A stretch of DNA of 60,159 nt, taken from positions 1 through 60,159 of the forward strand of contig JAAFKA010000028.1 in assembly GCA_013299115.1 (NCBI GenBank). The letters run 5' to 3'. Below are positions 1-8,282 of the stretch, one piece after another. This DNA comes from Cytophagales bacterium. GTDB lineage: Bacteria > Bacteroidota > Bacteroidia > Cytophagales > Thermoflexibacteraceae. The stretch's first letter is position 1, and the number at the start of each line of letters is the position of its first letter. A model generated the notes under the pieces. It did not search any database, had not been told where the DNA came from, and saw only the letters and a program-made list of their open reading frames with translations. Position numbers and translations under genes: made by a program.

Positions 1-1
1 G

Positions 2-820
2 CTATTTGGCGAAGAGGCAAGCAAAGCCAGCCTTATCGACTTTTTGACAAGCCTCTTGCCTGAAACCAACATTGTGGATTTGTCCTTCAAAGACAAAGAA
101 AAATTAGGGCAAACCGACATGGATAGGAAAGCCATTTATGATATTTATTGTGAGGACAATCAAGGTGAAAAGATAATTGTCGAGTTACAGAAGGCAAAAC
201 AGAATTATTTTAAGGACAGGACAGTGTATTACTCCACTTTTCCAATTCAAGAACAAGCACAAAAGGGGGAATGGAACTACAAACTCAAAGCCGTTTTTTG
301 TGTAGGCGTGTTAGATTTTACATTCAAAAAGAAAGTGAAATTGGGCAAAGGCGAGGTCATGCATACAGTTCAACTGAAAGACCAAAAAAATCAGGTTTTT
401 TACGACAAATTGAAGTTTGTTTATTTGGAAATGCCTCACTTTATCAAAACCGAACAAGAACTTGAAACAAGATTAGACAAGTGGCTGTATTTTATCAAAA
501 ATTTGGAGAATTTTCAAAACATTCCCGATATATTCAAAGACGAGATTTTTACCGAAGCCTTTGACCATGCCGAAATTGCCCGTTATAGCCCTGAAGAACG
601 GATAAATTACGAGGAAAGTTTGAAGGTTTACAGAGATTTGAAAGGCGTAATTGATACTGCTTTTGATGAAGGGAGAATGGAGGGAGAAAGAAGAGGTGAA
701 ATAAAAGGCAAAATCGAGGGAAAAATTGAGGTGGCAAAAGCCTTGAAAGAAAGTGGTGTACCCCATCATATCATCTCAAAAAGTACAGGGCTGTCGGAAA
801 AAGAAATTGAGAAGTTGTAA
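2..820 (+). CDS. Rpn-family recombination-promoting nuclease (PD-(D/E)XK), 5' truncated by window edge
   Basis: The frame is open to the left edge, and the residues before the first possible in-frame start (TTG at 44) match the family's usual N-terminus (FGEEASKASLIDFLTSLLPE), so the true start lies outside the window. The family (Rpn/PDDEXK_2) comprises DNA endonucleases related to transposase-like proteins. Visible motifs are the Asp in KAIYDIYCED and the catalytic VELQK (ExQK) strand, followed by the usual YYSTFPIQEQ segment. The C-terminal third is highly charged, with GEIKGKIEGKIE repeats and a closing helix-turn-helix-like ISKSTGLSEKEIEKL, typical of the family. Such genes are mobile and usually multicopy. 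A repeat-rich gap follows. Family assignment is firm; the cellular role is not. Confidence 0.88.
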   Translation, partial: LFGEEASKASLIDFLTSLLPETNIVDLSFKDKEKLGQTDMDRKAIYDIYCEDNQGEKIIVELQKAKQNYFKDRTVYYSTFPIQEQAQKGEWNYKLKAVFCVGVLDFTFKKKVKLGKGEVMHTVQLKDQKNQVFYDKLKFVYLEMPHFIKTEQELETRLDKWLYFIKNLENFQNIPDIFKDEIFTEAFDHAEIARYSPEERINYEESLKVYRDLKGVIDTAFDEGRMEGERRGEIKGKIEGKIEVAKALKESGVPHHIISKSTGLSEKEIEKL

Positions 821-827
821 GTAAGTC

Positions 828-882
828 AAGTTATGTAGTGCTGTGTAGTTTTAGCCTACACTATAGTTATGCTACACAACTT
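828..882. repeat. Palindromic intergenic element (AAGTTATGTAG / CTACACAACTT)
   Basis: Imperfect inverted repeat directly after the Rpn gene. The outer arms AAGTTATGTAG (828-838) and CTACACAACTT (872-882) enclose a second pair, GTGTAG and CTACAC. Its ends resemble those of the larger palindrome at 14946-15098, so it probably belongs to the same dispersed family and may also act as terminator for the upstream gene. Confidence 0.6.
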
Positions 883-1478
883 ACATTAAGGCTCTTACCT
901 AACATTGGACTTATAAAATACAGTTCTCATATTTTCGTATATCAGGGGTTAAAAGTAAGCAAAAAGTTTTATTTAAAGCCTTTTTCTCTCTTTTTTGTAG
1001 ATTATAAATCCATTCAAAGAATCCAACATAAACTTGCTACAAAACCTAAAACAGTATTTTTTTCGTCTGCACTACTACCACGACCACGTTTGCCTTTTAA
1101 TTTATGCCTATGAGGATTTTGTTGCCTTTGCTTTACTTTTTGGAGCTGCCTTTTTGACCTGCTACACCATAACACTGCGGAGTGCCGCCCACATCAGATT
1201 CAACTTTTCCGCTAAGCAGTACAGTAGTTTTTTTTACAGCACCGTCACAAATAGTGTAGATATGCTGCTTAATAGGCGTTTTTCACTGAATTTGCTTTGC
1301 AAATCCAGTGAAAAATCACACGCTAAAGCGTATGTTACATTTTATGCAACTTACATTAATTACAAGAAAGGAAAGAAAAAAAACCAAAAAAAATTTGCTT
1401 ATAAAGTAATTTTTTTATTTTTACGCAATTACAATCAAAAAATAAGTTTTACACCATTAACACCCCACAAATTAGAAA
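883..1478. other. Gene-free, repeat-rich gap
   Basis: About 600 bases with no convincing intact gene. It holds a strong hairpin (TTTTTCACTG at about 1280-1289 pairing with CAGTGAAAAA at about 1307-1316, with an inner ATTTGC/GCAAAT stem). It also holds one copy of a dispersed motif (CACACGCTAAAGCGTATGTT, about 1318-1337) that recurs near 23646 and 48925. On the minus strand roughly 1120-1270 is open, lacks a start codon, and reads like the last ~50 residues of a lost protein (ending VAGQKGSSKK-stop). The long plus-strand frame that runs from here into the esterase gene is out of frame with it and looks spurious. Confidence 0.55.
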
Positions 1479-2210
1479 ATGAACCGCGAAATTCACGCAT
1501 GGCACAGCCCCTCGTTAAACAAGCAAATGGAAATAGCTGTTTATGGGCATTATGGTATGTCTTTATTGATGTTGCCAACGGCTGCTGCCGACTATTTGGA
1601 GTACGAAAGGTTTTTGTTGATAGATGTATTGGCAAAACACATTAATTCGGGCAAAATTAAAGTGTTTTCTATCAACAGCATCAATGCAGAAAGCTGGCTA
1701 AACCGCAATATGCACCCACGCCACAAGTCTATTCGCCACCAACAGTTTAACAATTACGTTACTAATGAGGTTGTACCTTTTATTCACAACCACTCACAAG
1801 GTTTAACGCCAATTGTTACCACAGGGGCATCGTTGGGGGCTTTACACGCAGCCAATTTGTTTTTCCGCCGTCCTGATATTTTCAGTGGTACGATTGCCAT
1901 GAGTGGAGTCTATGATTTGAGTTCTTACTCTGATGGTTATTTTGACGAGGATTGCTACTTCAACTCGCCAGAACATTACATCAGAAATATGAATGACGAT
2001 TATTTTTTGCCTCGTTTGCAAAATTGTCCGCACATTCATATCCTTACAGGCAGTGGTGCGTATGAAGCTCCCAATGCTTCTCGTCGTTTCTCATCTATTT
2101 TGAGCAGCAAAGGTATCCCTCACGAATTAGACGTTTGGGGACACGATATGCCACACGACTGGACTACTTGGCGTGCCATGTTGCCTTACTACATAGAAAC
2201 AAGGTTTTAA
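1479..2210 (+). CDS. Putative esterase, alpha/beta-hydrolase fold (COG4947-like)
   Basis: A 243-residue soluble protein without a signal peptide. The nucleophile elbow TTGASLGALHAA near residue 117 fits GxSxG, and the late GHDMPHDWTTW segment supplies the catalytic His; an Asp/Glu between them is expected but not pinned down. It resembles the esterase-D/S-formylglutathione-hydrolase-like proteins that are common in Bacteroidota and annotated as esterase family protein. The substrate cannot be read from sequence. It stands alone between the repeat-rich gap and a hairpin that separates it from the convergent protease gene. Confidence 0.8.
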   Translation: MNREIHAWHSPSLNKQMEIAVYGHYGMSLLMLPTAAADYLEYERFLLIDVLAKHINSGKIKVFSINSINAESWLNRNMHPRHKSIRHQQFNNYVTNEVVPFIHNHSQGLTPIVTTGASLGALHAANLFFRRPDIFSGTIAMSGVYDLSSYSDGYFDEDCYFNSPEHYIRNMNDDYFLPRLQNCPHIHILTGSGAYEAPNASRRFSSILSSKGIPHELDVWGHDMPHDWTTWRAMLPYYIETRF

Positions 2211-2220
2211 GTAGAAAAAA

Positions 2221-2250
2221 TTAGCTGGTACTTTCAAAAGTGCCAGCTAA
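2221..2250. terminator. Bidirectional hairpin terminator
   Basis: Inverted repeat TTAGCTGGTACTT / AAGTGCCAGCTAA (one G-T wobble) between two converging genes, the esterase (+) and the protease (-), with an A-run on its left. The position and symmetry suit termination in both directions. Confidence 0.7.
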
Positions 2251-2318
2251 TCATGCTCGGAATTAACATTTCCCAAAGAAATATTAGTTCTAATAAGGCT
2301 GTAAATGACTTTGCCTTG

Positions 2319-3509
2319 TTAGTAAACTTTTACCTGAAACACAAAATCTTGTATTTTTTTCAGTTGTTGAGTTCTTTTCAGTTTAGACAATTTATTTTGT
2401 TGGGGCAAGTTCAACGGCACACTGTCGGGTAGTTCACTCATTACTTGCAACAATTTATTTGATTTCACTGCAAAACCCACACCTTCGGAGTCGGCTTGTT
2501 TTCCTGCAATCAAGCCCAATACATTGCCGTTGGCATCAAAAACAGGGCTACCACTGTATCCAGGATTAACAGGAATAGAAACTTGATAAGAGTCCGTAGG
2601 GTTGTTTGCGTCTTCGTAGCCCGACTGCGAACTGATAACACCTGTACCATAGACTACTTCCTCTTTTGGGTGAGCCAACGTGAAAATTTCTTCGCCTAAG
2701 TCTGCATCTTTGTTTTTAAAAGTATAAGGCAATTTGCCAAAACCTTTGAATCTGCTGTCGTTGATTCGCAACAGAGCCAAGTCGTTTGCCTCGTCATAAT
2801 AAACCAAATCTGCTTTGTATCTAAAATTTTGCAATTTGTTAGACTCGATGACAATAGAATCTGGTTTTTGCTGAACTAAGTGATAACTCGTAACTACCAA
2901 ACCCTCCGAAGCAACGGCAAATCCTGTACCTCCAAAACGACTTTCTTGCATTTGGTTTTGGGCTTCTTGTTGTTTGGCTATGTTATTTTCTTTTATCTCC
3001 AAATCTCTTTGTCTATTTTTCAGGTTGTCCACCTCTTTTTTGAGTTGTTTGTAGCTGGACAACTGTTTTTTCTCTACCGAACTTGTGTAGTCCACCGCAT
3101 ACAACGTGCAGAAAAAAGTGAAAACCGCAGCCGACGCAGCCACGCTGATAGGTCGCAAATACTTATGGCGAAGGGCTTGCAAATCTATCCTTCTGCCTTG
3201 AGGTGCAGTTTGTTTTTGAGTTGAGGGCGTAGGTTCAAAAGCCAACACATTATTTGCTTGGGTCGTTGGTTTCGAGCTAACTTGTTGGTTTTCAGCCAAT
3301 AATTCGGCGTGAAAAACATTCAACTTGGCATGAAGTTGTTGGCGTTTTTGGTGCTTACGCAACCCATGTAAGTTCTGTAGAAACTCCAAATGCTCCTGTA
3401 CTCTCGCAGCAAAGGCAACATCTGTTTGCATTCTCTCCTCGATTTGCAAAATTTCTACGGGGCTTAGGCGTTTTTCGTGATAAGCCTCTATCAACTCAAT
3501 TTCGGTCAT
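2319..3509 (-). CDS. Membrane protein: anti-sigma-like cytoplasmic domain + TM + periplasmic trypsin-like protease
   Basis: The start is taken at the ATG beginning MTEIELIEAY, because the 11 extra upstream codons run into a hairpin repeat (396 residues from this start). Residues ~1-75 resemble the helical cytoplasmic domain of Bacteroidota anti-sigma factors (ELIEAYHEKRLSPVE, then EERMQTD). One membrane helix lies near 121-139 (SVAASAAVFTFFCTLYAV), followed by a coiled coil (~145-190). A trypsin/HtrA-type protease domain then carries His210 (TSYHLV), Asp243 (ANDLALLRI) and Ser319 (NPGYSGSPVF). No PDZ domain is visible. It lies downstream of an ECF sigma gene on the same strand, so the simplest reading is a sigma regulator that also senses or cuts periplasmic proteins. 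The protease call is firm; the anti-sigma role is inferred from the N-terminus and gene order. Confidence 0.82.
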   Translation of the reverse strand: MTEIELIEAYHEKRLSPVEILQIEERMQTDVAFAARVQEHLEFLQNLHGLRKHQKRQQLHAKLNVFHAELLAENQQVSSKPTTQANNVLAFEPTPSTQKQTAPQGRRIDLQALRHKYLRPISVAASAAVFTFFCTLYAVDYTSSVEKKQLSSYKQLKKEVDNLKNRQRDLEIKENNIAKQQEAQNQMQESRFGGTGFAVASEGLVVTSYHLVQQKPDSIVIESNKLQNFRYKADLVYYDEANDLALLRINDSRFKGFGKLPYTFKNKDADLGEEIFTLAHPKEEVVYGTGVISSQSGYEDANNPTDSYQVSIPVNPGYSGSPVFDANGNVLGLIAGKQADSEGVGFAVKSNKLLQVMSELPDSVPLNLPQQNKLSKLKRTQQLKKIQDFVFQVKVY

Positions 3510-3527
3510 TGTCTTGCGATATCTGTG

Positions 3528-3623
3528 GTTTCGGTTTCTCAAAACCGAAACTTTGGGTTAATAATCCTACGGTGCTTTCGGTTGCTACAACCGAAAGTGT
3601 ATTTGGGGTTGTAGCAACCCCAA
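3528..3623. repeat. Cluster of three small hairpins (dispersed repeat, copy 1)
   Basis: Three consecutive perfect or near-perfect hairpins between the sigma gene and the protease gene: GTTTCGGTTT/AAACCGAAAC (3528-3551), CTTTCGGTTG/CAACCGAAAG (about 3575-3597) and TTGGGGTTG/CAACCCCAA (3603-3623). A related cluster sits at 48819-48905. The first hairpin overlaps the longer, unlikely N-terminal extension of the protease frame. Possible roles are attenuator, processing site or mobile repeat. Confidence 0.75.
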
Positions 3624-3627
3624 GCAC

Positions 3628-4200
3628 TTATGTCGGTATCGACATATTTTCTGCTATTTTTTTCAACCGCATGAGGCACTTGTACTTTTGGTTTTTGGCA
3701 TTGTCGGCATTGGTATAACCCATTTTGTCGGCAATTTGCACCATATTCATTTGGTTGATATAATAATCTTGAATAATTGTTTTGCAAGGTTCTCCCAATT
3801 TGTCTAAGGCTTCTTGCATCATGGCAAACATTAATTCGGTTTCTTGTTGTTGCTCTTGGTTGCTTTCGTCGAGCAAAACATAGTCTTCGGAGTCTTTGAG
3901 TTCTCCCTGATACTTTGTTTTGTAACTAAACCTTTTGAGCCACAACCTTCGGCAAATCGAATACAAGTAAGTCTTGATTTTGCAAGTCAATGTAAAATCA
4001 GGAGTTTGTAAGTTTTCATACAAGACAATAAAGGCTTCTTGGTAAATATCTTTCGCCTCCTCTTGCAGTCCGCCATTGGTAATTATAAAATGCTCCACCA
4101 TAGGGTAATACATTTTATAGATTTTACTCATGACGGCTTCATTGTCATTGCAAAGTCCTTCTATTAGTTGTTCCTCACTCAATACTTTCGCCTTGTCCAT
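3628..4200 (-). CDS. RNA polymerase sigma factor, ECF subfamily
   Basis: A 190-residue protein with the two-domain ECF layout. Region 2 covers about residues 20-95 (YYPMVEHFI..., then DIYQEAFIVLYENL, with the DxxQE core of region 2.2). A linker rich in Gln/Glu follows, then region 4 at about 130-180 (LGEPCKTIIQDYYINQMNM, then VQIADKMGYTNADNAKNQKY as the DNA-binding helix-turn-helix). It would direct RNA polymerase to an alternative promoter set. The next gene on the strand encodes a membrane protein with an anti-sigma-like N-terminus, its likely regulator. The promoter it reads cannot be told from this window. Confidence 0.9.
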   Translation of the reverse strand: MDKAKVLSEEQLIEGLCNDNEAVMSKIYKMYYPMVEHFIITNGGLQEEAKDIYQEAFIVLYENLQTPDFTLTCKIKTYLYSICRRLWLKRFSYKTKYQGELKDSEDYVLLDESNQEQQQETELMFAMMQEALDKLGEPCKTIIQDYYINQMNMVQIADKMGYTNADNAKNQKYKCLMRLKKIAENMSIPT

Positions 4201-4276
4201 TCGGATTGGTACTATTGATACGTTATGAAGTTAAAAAGTAACCCGTAATATTTTATTATTTTTTTAACTTTTTAGG

Positions 4277-4356
4277 TACGTTGGCAATGGTCGCAGACCT
4301 TGACAATCGTAAAAAGTAGTGTACGATTGTCAAGGTCTGCGACCATTGCCAACGTA
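4277..4356. repeat. Perfect 35-bp inverted repeat
   Basis: Arms at 4277-4311 and 4322-4356 are exact reverse complements, separated by a 10-base loop (AAAAGTAGTG). It lies between the udk stop and the sigma-factor start, both on the minus strand. It could terminate udk transcription, but it is far longer and more perfect than needed for that, so it may be a mobile palindromic element. Confidence 0.85.
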
Positions 4357-4382
4357 TAGAAAGCAGTATGCTCATAAAGTTA

Positions 4383-5009
4383 TTATTTTTTTAACTTTTC
4401 TTTCAAAAAGGTGTGCAATACGCCAAGGGCGGTGTCCATATTTCCTTGGTTGTTTGGAATAATGAAATCTGCCTCCTCTTTGCAAGGCTCAATGAATTTG
4501 GAGTAGGTCGGCATCACGTGGTGTTCGTATCGGTAGAGTACATCGTCGAGGTCATAGCCCCGTTCTATGTTATCCCTCATAATTCGCCGTTTGATTTTGA
4601 TGTGTGGCTTTGCCTCTATAAATACTTTGAGGTCGAGATGCTCTACAATGTCGGGGAAATACAGCACAAACAAACCCTCGATGACAATAATGGGCAGAGG
4701 ACGAAATTCGAGGGACTTGGGGACAATATCAGGATTGTTAAAAGTGTATTCTTGCCTGTAAATAGTTTCGCCGCAGTGCAGGGCTTCTATGTCTTTGATA
4801 AATTGGAGGTAATCTATGGCTTCGGGCAGGTCGAAGTTGTGTATGCCGTTGTGGTCTATTTGTTGCTCCTCACGAGGTCTATAATAATTGTCTTGCGAAA
4901 TAAGGCAAACTTCATCGGCTGAAAAGCCTTTAAGCAACTGATGTAAAAAGTAAGTCTTGCCAGAACCACTGCCCCCAGTAATTCCGACCATGTATGGTCT
5001 TGTTGTCAT
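4383..5009 (-). CDS. udk: Uridine kinase
   Basis: A 208-residue P-loop kinase that phosphorylates uridine/cytidine to UMP/CMP in pyrimidine salvage. The Walker A motif GGSGSGKT lies at residues 12-19. The family block ISQDNYYRPREEQ and the substrate-site segment NFDLPEAID follow, then PLPIIVIEGLFVLYFPDI (Walker B strand) and the Arg-rich lid KIKRRIMRDNIERGYD. Length is normal for bacterial Udk. Upstream the minus strand carries TATTTTTG just before the start, matching the Bacteroidota -7 consensus. It is followed by a perfect 35-bp palindrome, so it is probably a single-gene unit. Confidence 0.9.
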   Translation of the reverse strand: MTTRPYMVGITGGSGSGKTYFLHQLLKGFSADEVCLISQDNYYRPREEQQIDHNGIHNFDLPEAIDYLQFIKDIEALHCGETIYRQEYTFNNPDIVPKSLEFRPLPIIVIEGLFVLYFPDIVEHLDLKVFIEAKPHIKIKRRIMRDNIERGYDLDDVLYRYEHHVMPTYSKFIEPCKEEADFIIPNNQGNMDTALGVLHTFLKEKLKK

Positions 5010-5084
5010 GCTGCAAAAATATATAACTTTGGGAAAGTTAAAAACTTTCTACTTACTATTTGTTTGTTTTAAAGTATTTGAGAG

Positions 5085-5858
5085 TTACCAAACAATTTTT
5101 TCTTTGTTCAGAAATGCAGCTATTCCTTTTTTGCAGTCTGCAGTACCTCTGGCTTGGGCATTGACAATGGCAGCTTGTTGTAAAGCCTCTGTTAGCATAA
5201 GATGCTGTACTTCGTTGATTAACAGTTTAGTGCTTCGCATAGCCTCAGCCGAATTGGTTTGGATAAGGGACGAGGCAAAAGTTCGCACACTATCAGTTAA
5301 TTGGTCAGGTGCAACAATTTCTGTTACTAAACCCATTTGTTGAGCCACTAGTGCTGTAACCAAATTGCCTGTTAAAAGTAAACTTTTTGCTTTTGCTTCG
5401 CCTATTTTTCTCAATAAAAAAGTCATCACAATAGCAGGAACAAAACCAATTTTTACTTCTGTATAGCCAAACTTGGCATCTGGCACACTAAAAACAAAGT
5501 CGCAAACTGTAATCAGTCCGCAGCCACCCGCCAACGCATGACCTTGTACGGCTGCTATAATTATTTTTGGAAAATTATAGAGTTGCAGATACAAGTCTTT
5601 TAGATAAACAGAGTCTTCCAAATTTTCTTCGTAAGACAGATTTTGCAGTTTTTGCAAATAATCTAAATCTGCTCCTGCACAAAAAGCTGTTCCTTCGGCT
5701 TGCAAGACCACTATTTTTACTGTCTGGTCTTCTGCTGCCGTAGTAAATGCCTCCTTCAGTTCTTTTACCAACTCGAAGCTAAACGCATTGCGTTTCTCAG
5801 GTCTGTTGAGGGTGATGTAAGCTATATTTTCTGCGGTATGGTATTTTAAAAAGTTCAT
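5085..5858 (-). CDS. Enoyl-CoA hydratase/isomerase family protein (methylglutaconyl-CoA hydratase-like)
   Basis: A 257-residue crotonase-fold enzyme. The CoA-binding and oxyanion-hole elements are visible: GTAFCAGADLDYL near residue 60 and HALAGGCGLITVCDFV near 100-115. The segment FGYTEVKIGFVPAIVMTFLL is the form I associate with methylglutaconyl-CoA hydratases of leucine degradation in Bacteroidota, rather than with classical crotonase (IPGAGGTQRL). It therefore probably hydrates an unsaturated acyl-CoA, perhaps in leucine catabolism, though exact substrate calls within this family are unreliable. It is transcribed alone, divergently from bioA. Confidence 0.85.
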   Translation of the reverse strand: MNFLKYHTAENIAYITLNRPEKRNAFSFELVKELKEAFTTAAEDQTVKIVVLQAEGTAFCAGADLDYLQKLQNLSYEENLEDSVYLKDLYLQLYNFPKIIIAAVQGHALAGGCGLITVCDFVFSVPDAKFGYTEVKIGFVPAIVMTFLLRKIGEAKAKSLLLTGNLVTALVAQQMGLVTEIVAPDQLTDSVRTFASSLIQTNSAEAMRSTKLLINEVQHLMLTEALQQAAIVNAQARGTADCKKGIAAFLNKEKIVW

Positions 5859-6058
5859 GAATTAAATTCTATGTTAGGTTTATTGGTATTTATTTGCACA
5901 AAACTATTATTTTTTTGGGATTTGCAAACCAAAATCACTGCTTTGCTAATAATTTTTAAATTGTAAATATTAAATTGCTCAATTTGTAACTTTCTTAGGA
6001 GAGCTACATTTCATATTTCATACATTATATTTCACACATCATATTTTATAACTTCATC

Positions 6059-7345
6059 ATGCTTACCAATTTACAAGCCTTAGACCAGCAATTTATTTGG
6101 CATCCGTTTACGCCTTTGCTCACCAGCCCTGCCCCCTTGCCCATTGTGCGGGGCGAAGGTTGCTATCTTTATACGGCTGATGGTCGCAAAATCATAGATG
6201 CCATTAGTTCGTGGTGGGTCAATCTGCACGGACATTCGCACCCACACATAGCAGCAGCCATAGCCCTCCAAGCCCACACCTTAGACCATGTAATTTTTGC
6301 AGGTTTTACCCACCAACCTGCCATTAAATTGGCTCAAAGGTTATTGGAAATTTTGCCTACCAACCAAAACAAGGTCTTTTTTTCTGATAACGGCAGCACC
6401 GCCACCGAAGTAGCTTTGAAAATGGCTTTGCAATTTTTTTATAACCAAAACCAACGCAAAACCAAAATCATTGCCTTCGAGGGGGCTTATCATGGCGATA
6501 CTTTCGGGGCTATGTCCGTAGGTGAAAGAAGTCCATTTAATGCACCTTTTCAGCCTTTGCTGTTCGAGGTGGCTTTTATTCCACTGCCCACCACCACCAA
6601 CTGGACTGCGGTATGTGCCGAATTTCAACAGTTAATAGCCACGCAAGAGGTAGCTGCGTTTATTTTTGAGCCGTTGGTGCAGGGGGCATCGGGTATGCGT
6701 ATGTACGAGGGTAACTTATTAGACCAACTCATTGGGTTGGCACAAAAACAGGGTGTAATTTGCATAGCCGATGAGGTAATGACAGGTTTTGGGCGGACAG
6801 GCAAACTCTTTGCCTCCGATTATTTGACTAACAAACCCGACGTGATTTGCCTTTCCAAAGGGATTACAGGGGGATTTTTGCCTTTGGGTGTTACCACTTG
6901 TACGCAAGCTATTTTTGCTGCTTATCAGGACAAAGACCTGATGAAGACTTTTTTTCACGGACATTCTTACACTGCCAACCCCATTGTTTGTGCAGCAGCC
7001 AATGCCAATTTAGATTTGCTATTGCAACCTTCCTGCCTCGATTCTATTCAAAGAATAGCCAAACAACACGAAGTTTTTGCAAAAACTATTGGCAATTTGT
7101 CTGCGGTGAGAAGTATAAGAAATTTAGGGGTAATTTTGGCAATAGAATTGGAAACCAATCAAGAAACGTCTTACATAAACGAAGCACGCAGCACCATTTA
7201 TGACTACTTTTTAGAAAAAAATATTTTGCTCAGACCTTTGGGCAATGTGCTGTATGTTTTGCCTCCTTATTGTATTACCAATGAGGAATTGCAAACAATT
7301 TATCAGGCAATTCAGGTGTTTTTGATGGGCAGCAAATACAATTAG
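6059..7345 (+). CDS. bioA: Adenosylmethionine-8-amino-7-oxononanoate aminotransferase
   Basis: A 428-residue PLP enzyme (class III aminotransferase) that makes 7,8-diaminopelargonate in biotin synthesis. The opening FIWHPFTPL is characteristic of BioA, as is the SSWWVNLHGHSHPHI substrate-side block. The cofactor-binding residues are also present: FFSDNGSTATEVALKMA, the YHGDTFGAMSVG block, the Asp of CIADEVMTGFGRTG, and the PLP lysine in CLSKGITGGFLPLG. Length is normal. Other bio genes are not in the window, so bioA is detached from a biotin operon here. A strong hairpin follows. Confidence 0.93.
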   Translation: MLTNLQALDQQFIWHPFTPLLTSPAPLPIVRGEGCYLYTADGRKIIDAISSWWVNLHGHSHPHIAAAIALQAHTLDHVIFAGFTHQPAIKLAQRLLEILPTNQNKVFFSDNGSTATEVALKMALQFFYNQNQRKTKIIAFEGAYHGDTFGAMSVGERSPFNAPFQPLLFEVAFIPLPTTTNWTAVCAEFQQLIATQEVAAFIFEPLVQGASGMRMYEGNLLDQLIGLAQKQGVICIADEVMTGFGRTGKLFASDYLTNKPDVICLSKGITGGFLPLGVTTCTQAIFAAYQDKDLMKTFFHGHSYTANPIVCAAANANLDLLLQPSCLDSIQRIAKQHEVFAKTIGNLSAVRSIRNLGVILAIELETNQETSYINEARSTIYDYFLEKNILLRPLGNVLYVLPPYCITNEELQTIYQAIQVFLMGSKYN

Positions 7346-7364
7346 AATTTTTTATCAGACTCTA

Positions 7365-7407
7365 AAACAACTTATTAGACACCTCTGAGGTGTCTGATAA
7401 GTTGTTT
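7365..7407. terminator. Bidirectional hairpin terminator
   Basis: A 21-bp stem (one G-T wobble, single-base loop) with arms AAACAACTTATTAGACACCTC and its complement, sitting between the convergent bioA (+) and transaldolase (-) genes. Confidence 0.82.
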
Positions 7408-7426
7408 CAAACTATTTTGCAATGAC

Positions 7427-8083
7427 TTACTCACTCATTTTTTTTGCATCTGACAAAAACTTAGCCAAGCCCGAATCTGTCAAAGGGTGGTTGAGCAGAG
7501 CCAAAATAGGTGCTAAGGGGCAAGTAGCCACATCTGCCCCCAACTCTGCACAACGGACTATGTGCATAGAATGGCGGATAGAAGCTGCTAAAACTTGCGT
7601 GTCAAAAGCATAATTTTGGTAGATATTTACCAACTGCTCTATCAAAACCAAACCATCTGTGCTTACATCATCTAATCTGCCCAAAAAAGGTGATACATAC
7701 GTAGCTCCTGCTTTGGCTGCCAACAAAGCCTGACCCGCCGAAAAGACTAAGGTACAATTGGTTTTTTTGCCTCTGTCCGAAAAATATTTAATAGCCTTGA
7801 TACCGTCTTTAATCATAGGTACTTTTATCACTATTTTGGAGTCTATCTCTGCCAACTCTTCTCCTTCTCTCACTATGCCTGCAAAATCTGTGGCTATCAC
7901 CTCCGCACTCACATCACCATCTACGATGTCGCAAATAGCTTTGTAGTGACGAAATACGCTGTCTTTGCCTTTTACACCTTCTTTTGCCATAAGGCTGGGA
8001 TTGGTCGTTACCCCATCGAGAATACCCAACGCATGGGCTTCTTTAATTTCGCTAAGATTGGCAGTGTCTATAAAGAATTTCAT
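7427..8083 (-). CDS. tal: Transaldolase / fructose-6-phosphate aldolase-type enzyme (TalC subfamily)
   Basis: The start is at [10 protein letters not shown], the conserved family N-terminus; nine upstream in-frame codons are ignored. The 218-residue TIM-barrel enzyme belongs to the short transaldolase/FSA subfamily of the pentose phosphate pathway. Seen: [13 protein letters not shown], the Schiff-base lysine in [27 protein letters not shown], and [11 protein letters not shown]. The Phe of SPFLGR sits where, as I recall, E. coli fructose-6-phosphate aldolase has its distinguishing Tyr, which favours true transaldolase activity. It faces bioA across a shared terminator. Confidence 0.9.
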   Translation of the reverse strand: MKFFIDTANLSEIKEAHALGILDGVTTNPSLMAKEGVKGKDSVFRHYKAICDIVDGDVSAEVIATDFAGIVREGEELAEIDSKIVIKVPMIKDGIKAIKYFSDRGKKTNCTLVFSAGQALLAAKAGATYVSPFLGRLDDVSTDGLVLIEQLVNIYQNYAFDTQVLAASIRHSMHIVRCAELGADVATCPLAPILALLNHPLTDSGLAKFLSDAKKMSE

Positions 8084-8182
8084 AATTTTATTTATTTTTT
8101 GGTTTGCCAAAACTACAAACTAAATCTGAAAATAGAATACGAAAAATTTATTTTTTGTTGCTTTTTATGCTCAAAACAAAAA

Positions 8183-8209
8183 TTTGGAAAAATATTTGCC
8201 TTACCTTTG
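8183..8209 (+). promoter_or_regulatory. Possible Bacteroidota-type promoter for the PorG-like pair
   Basis: TACCTTTG (8202-8209) fits the -7 consensus TAnnTTTG, and a TTTG lies upstream at 8183-8186. The spacing of 15 bases is shorter than usual. It is ~75 bases before the first barrel gene. Confidence 0.4.
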
Positions 8210-8282
8210 CAAGAAATTGATTTAATCTGCCTAACTTAGTAAGATTTTTAATGTGTACACAAGCTAAATAGCAATACAAGGT

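Noticed and set aside
1034-1645. A 203-codon plus-strand frame running into the esterase gene
   Set aside because: It crosses hairpins and repeat DNA, has no domain, and is out of frame with the clear esterase start at 1479.
7365-7407. Palindrome as a binding site for a regulator of bioA or transaldolase
   Set aside because: It sits downstream of both converging genes, so termination is the simpler reading.
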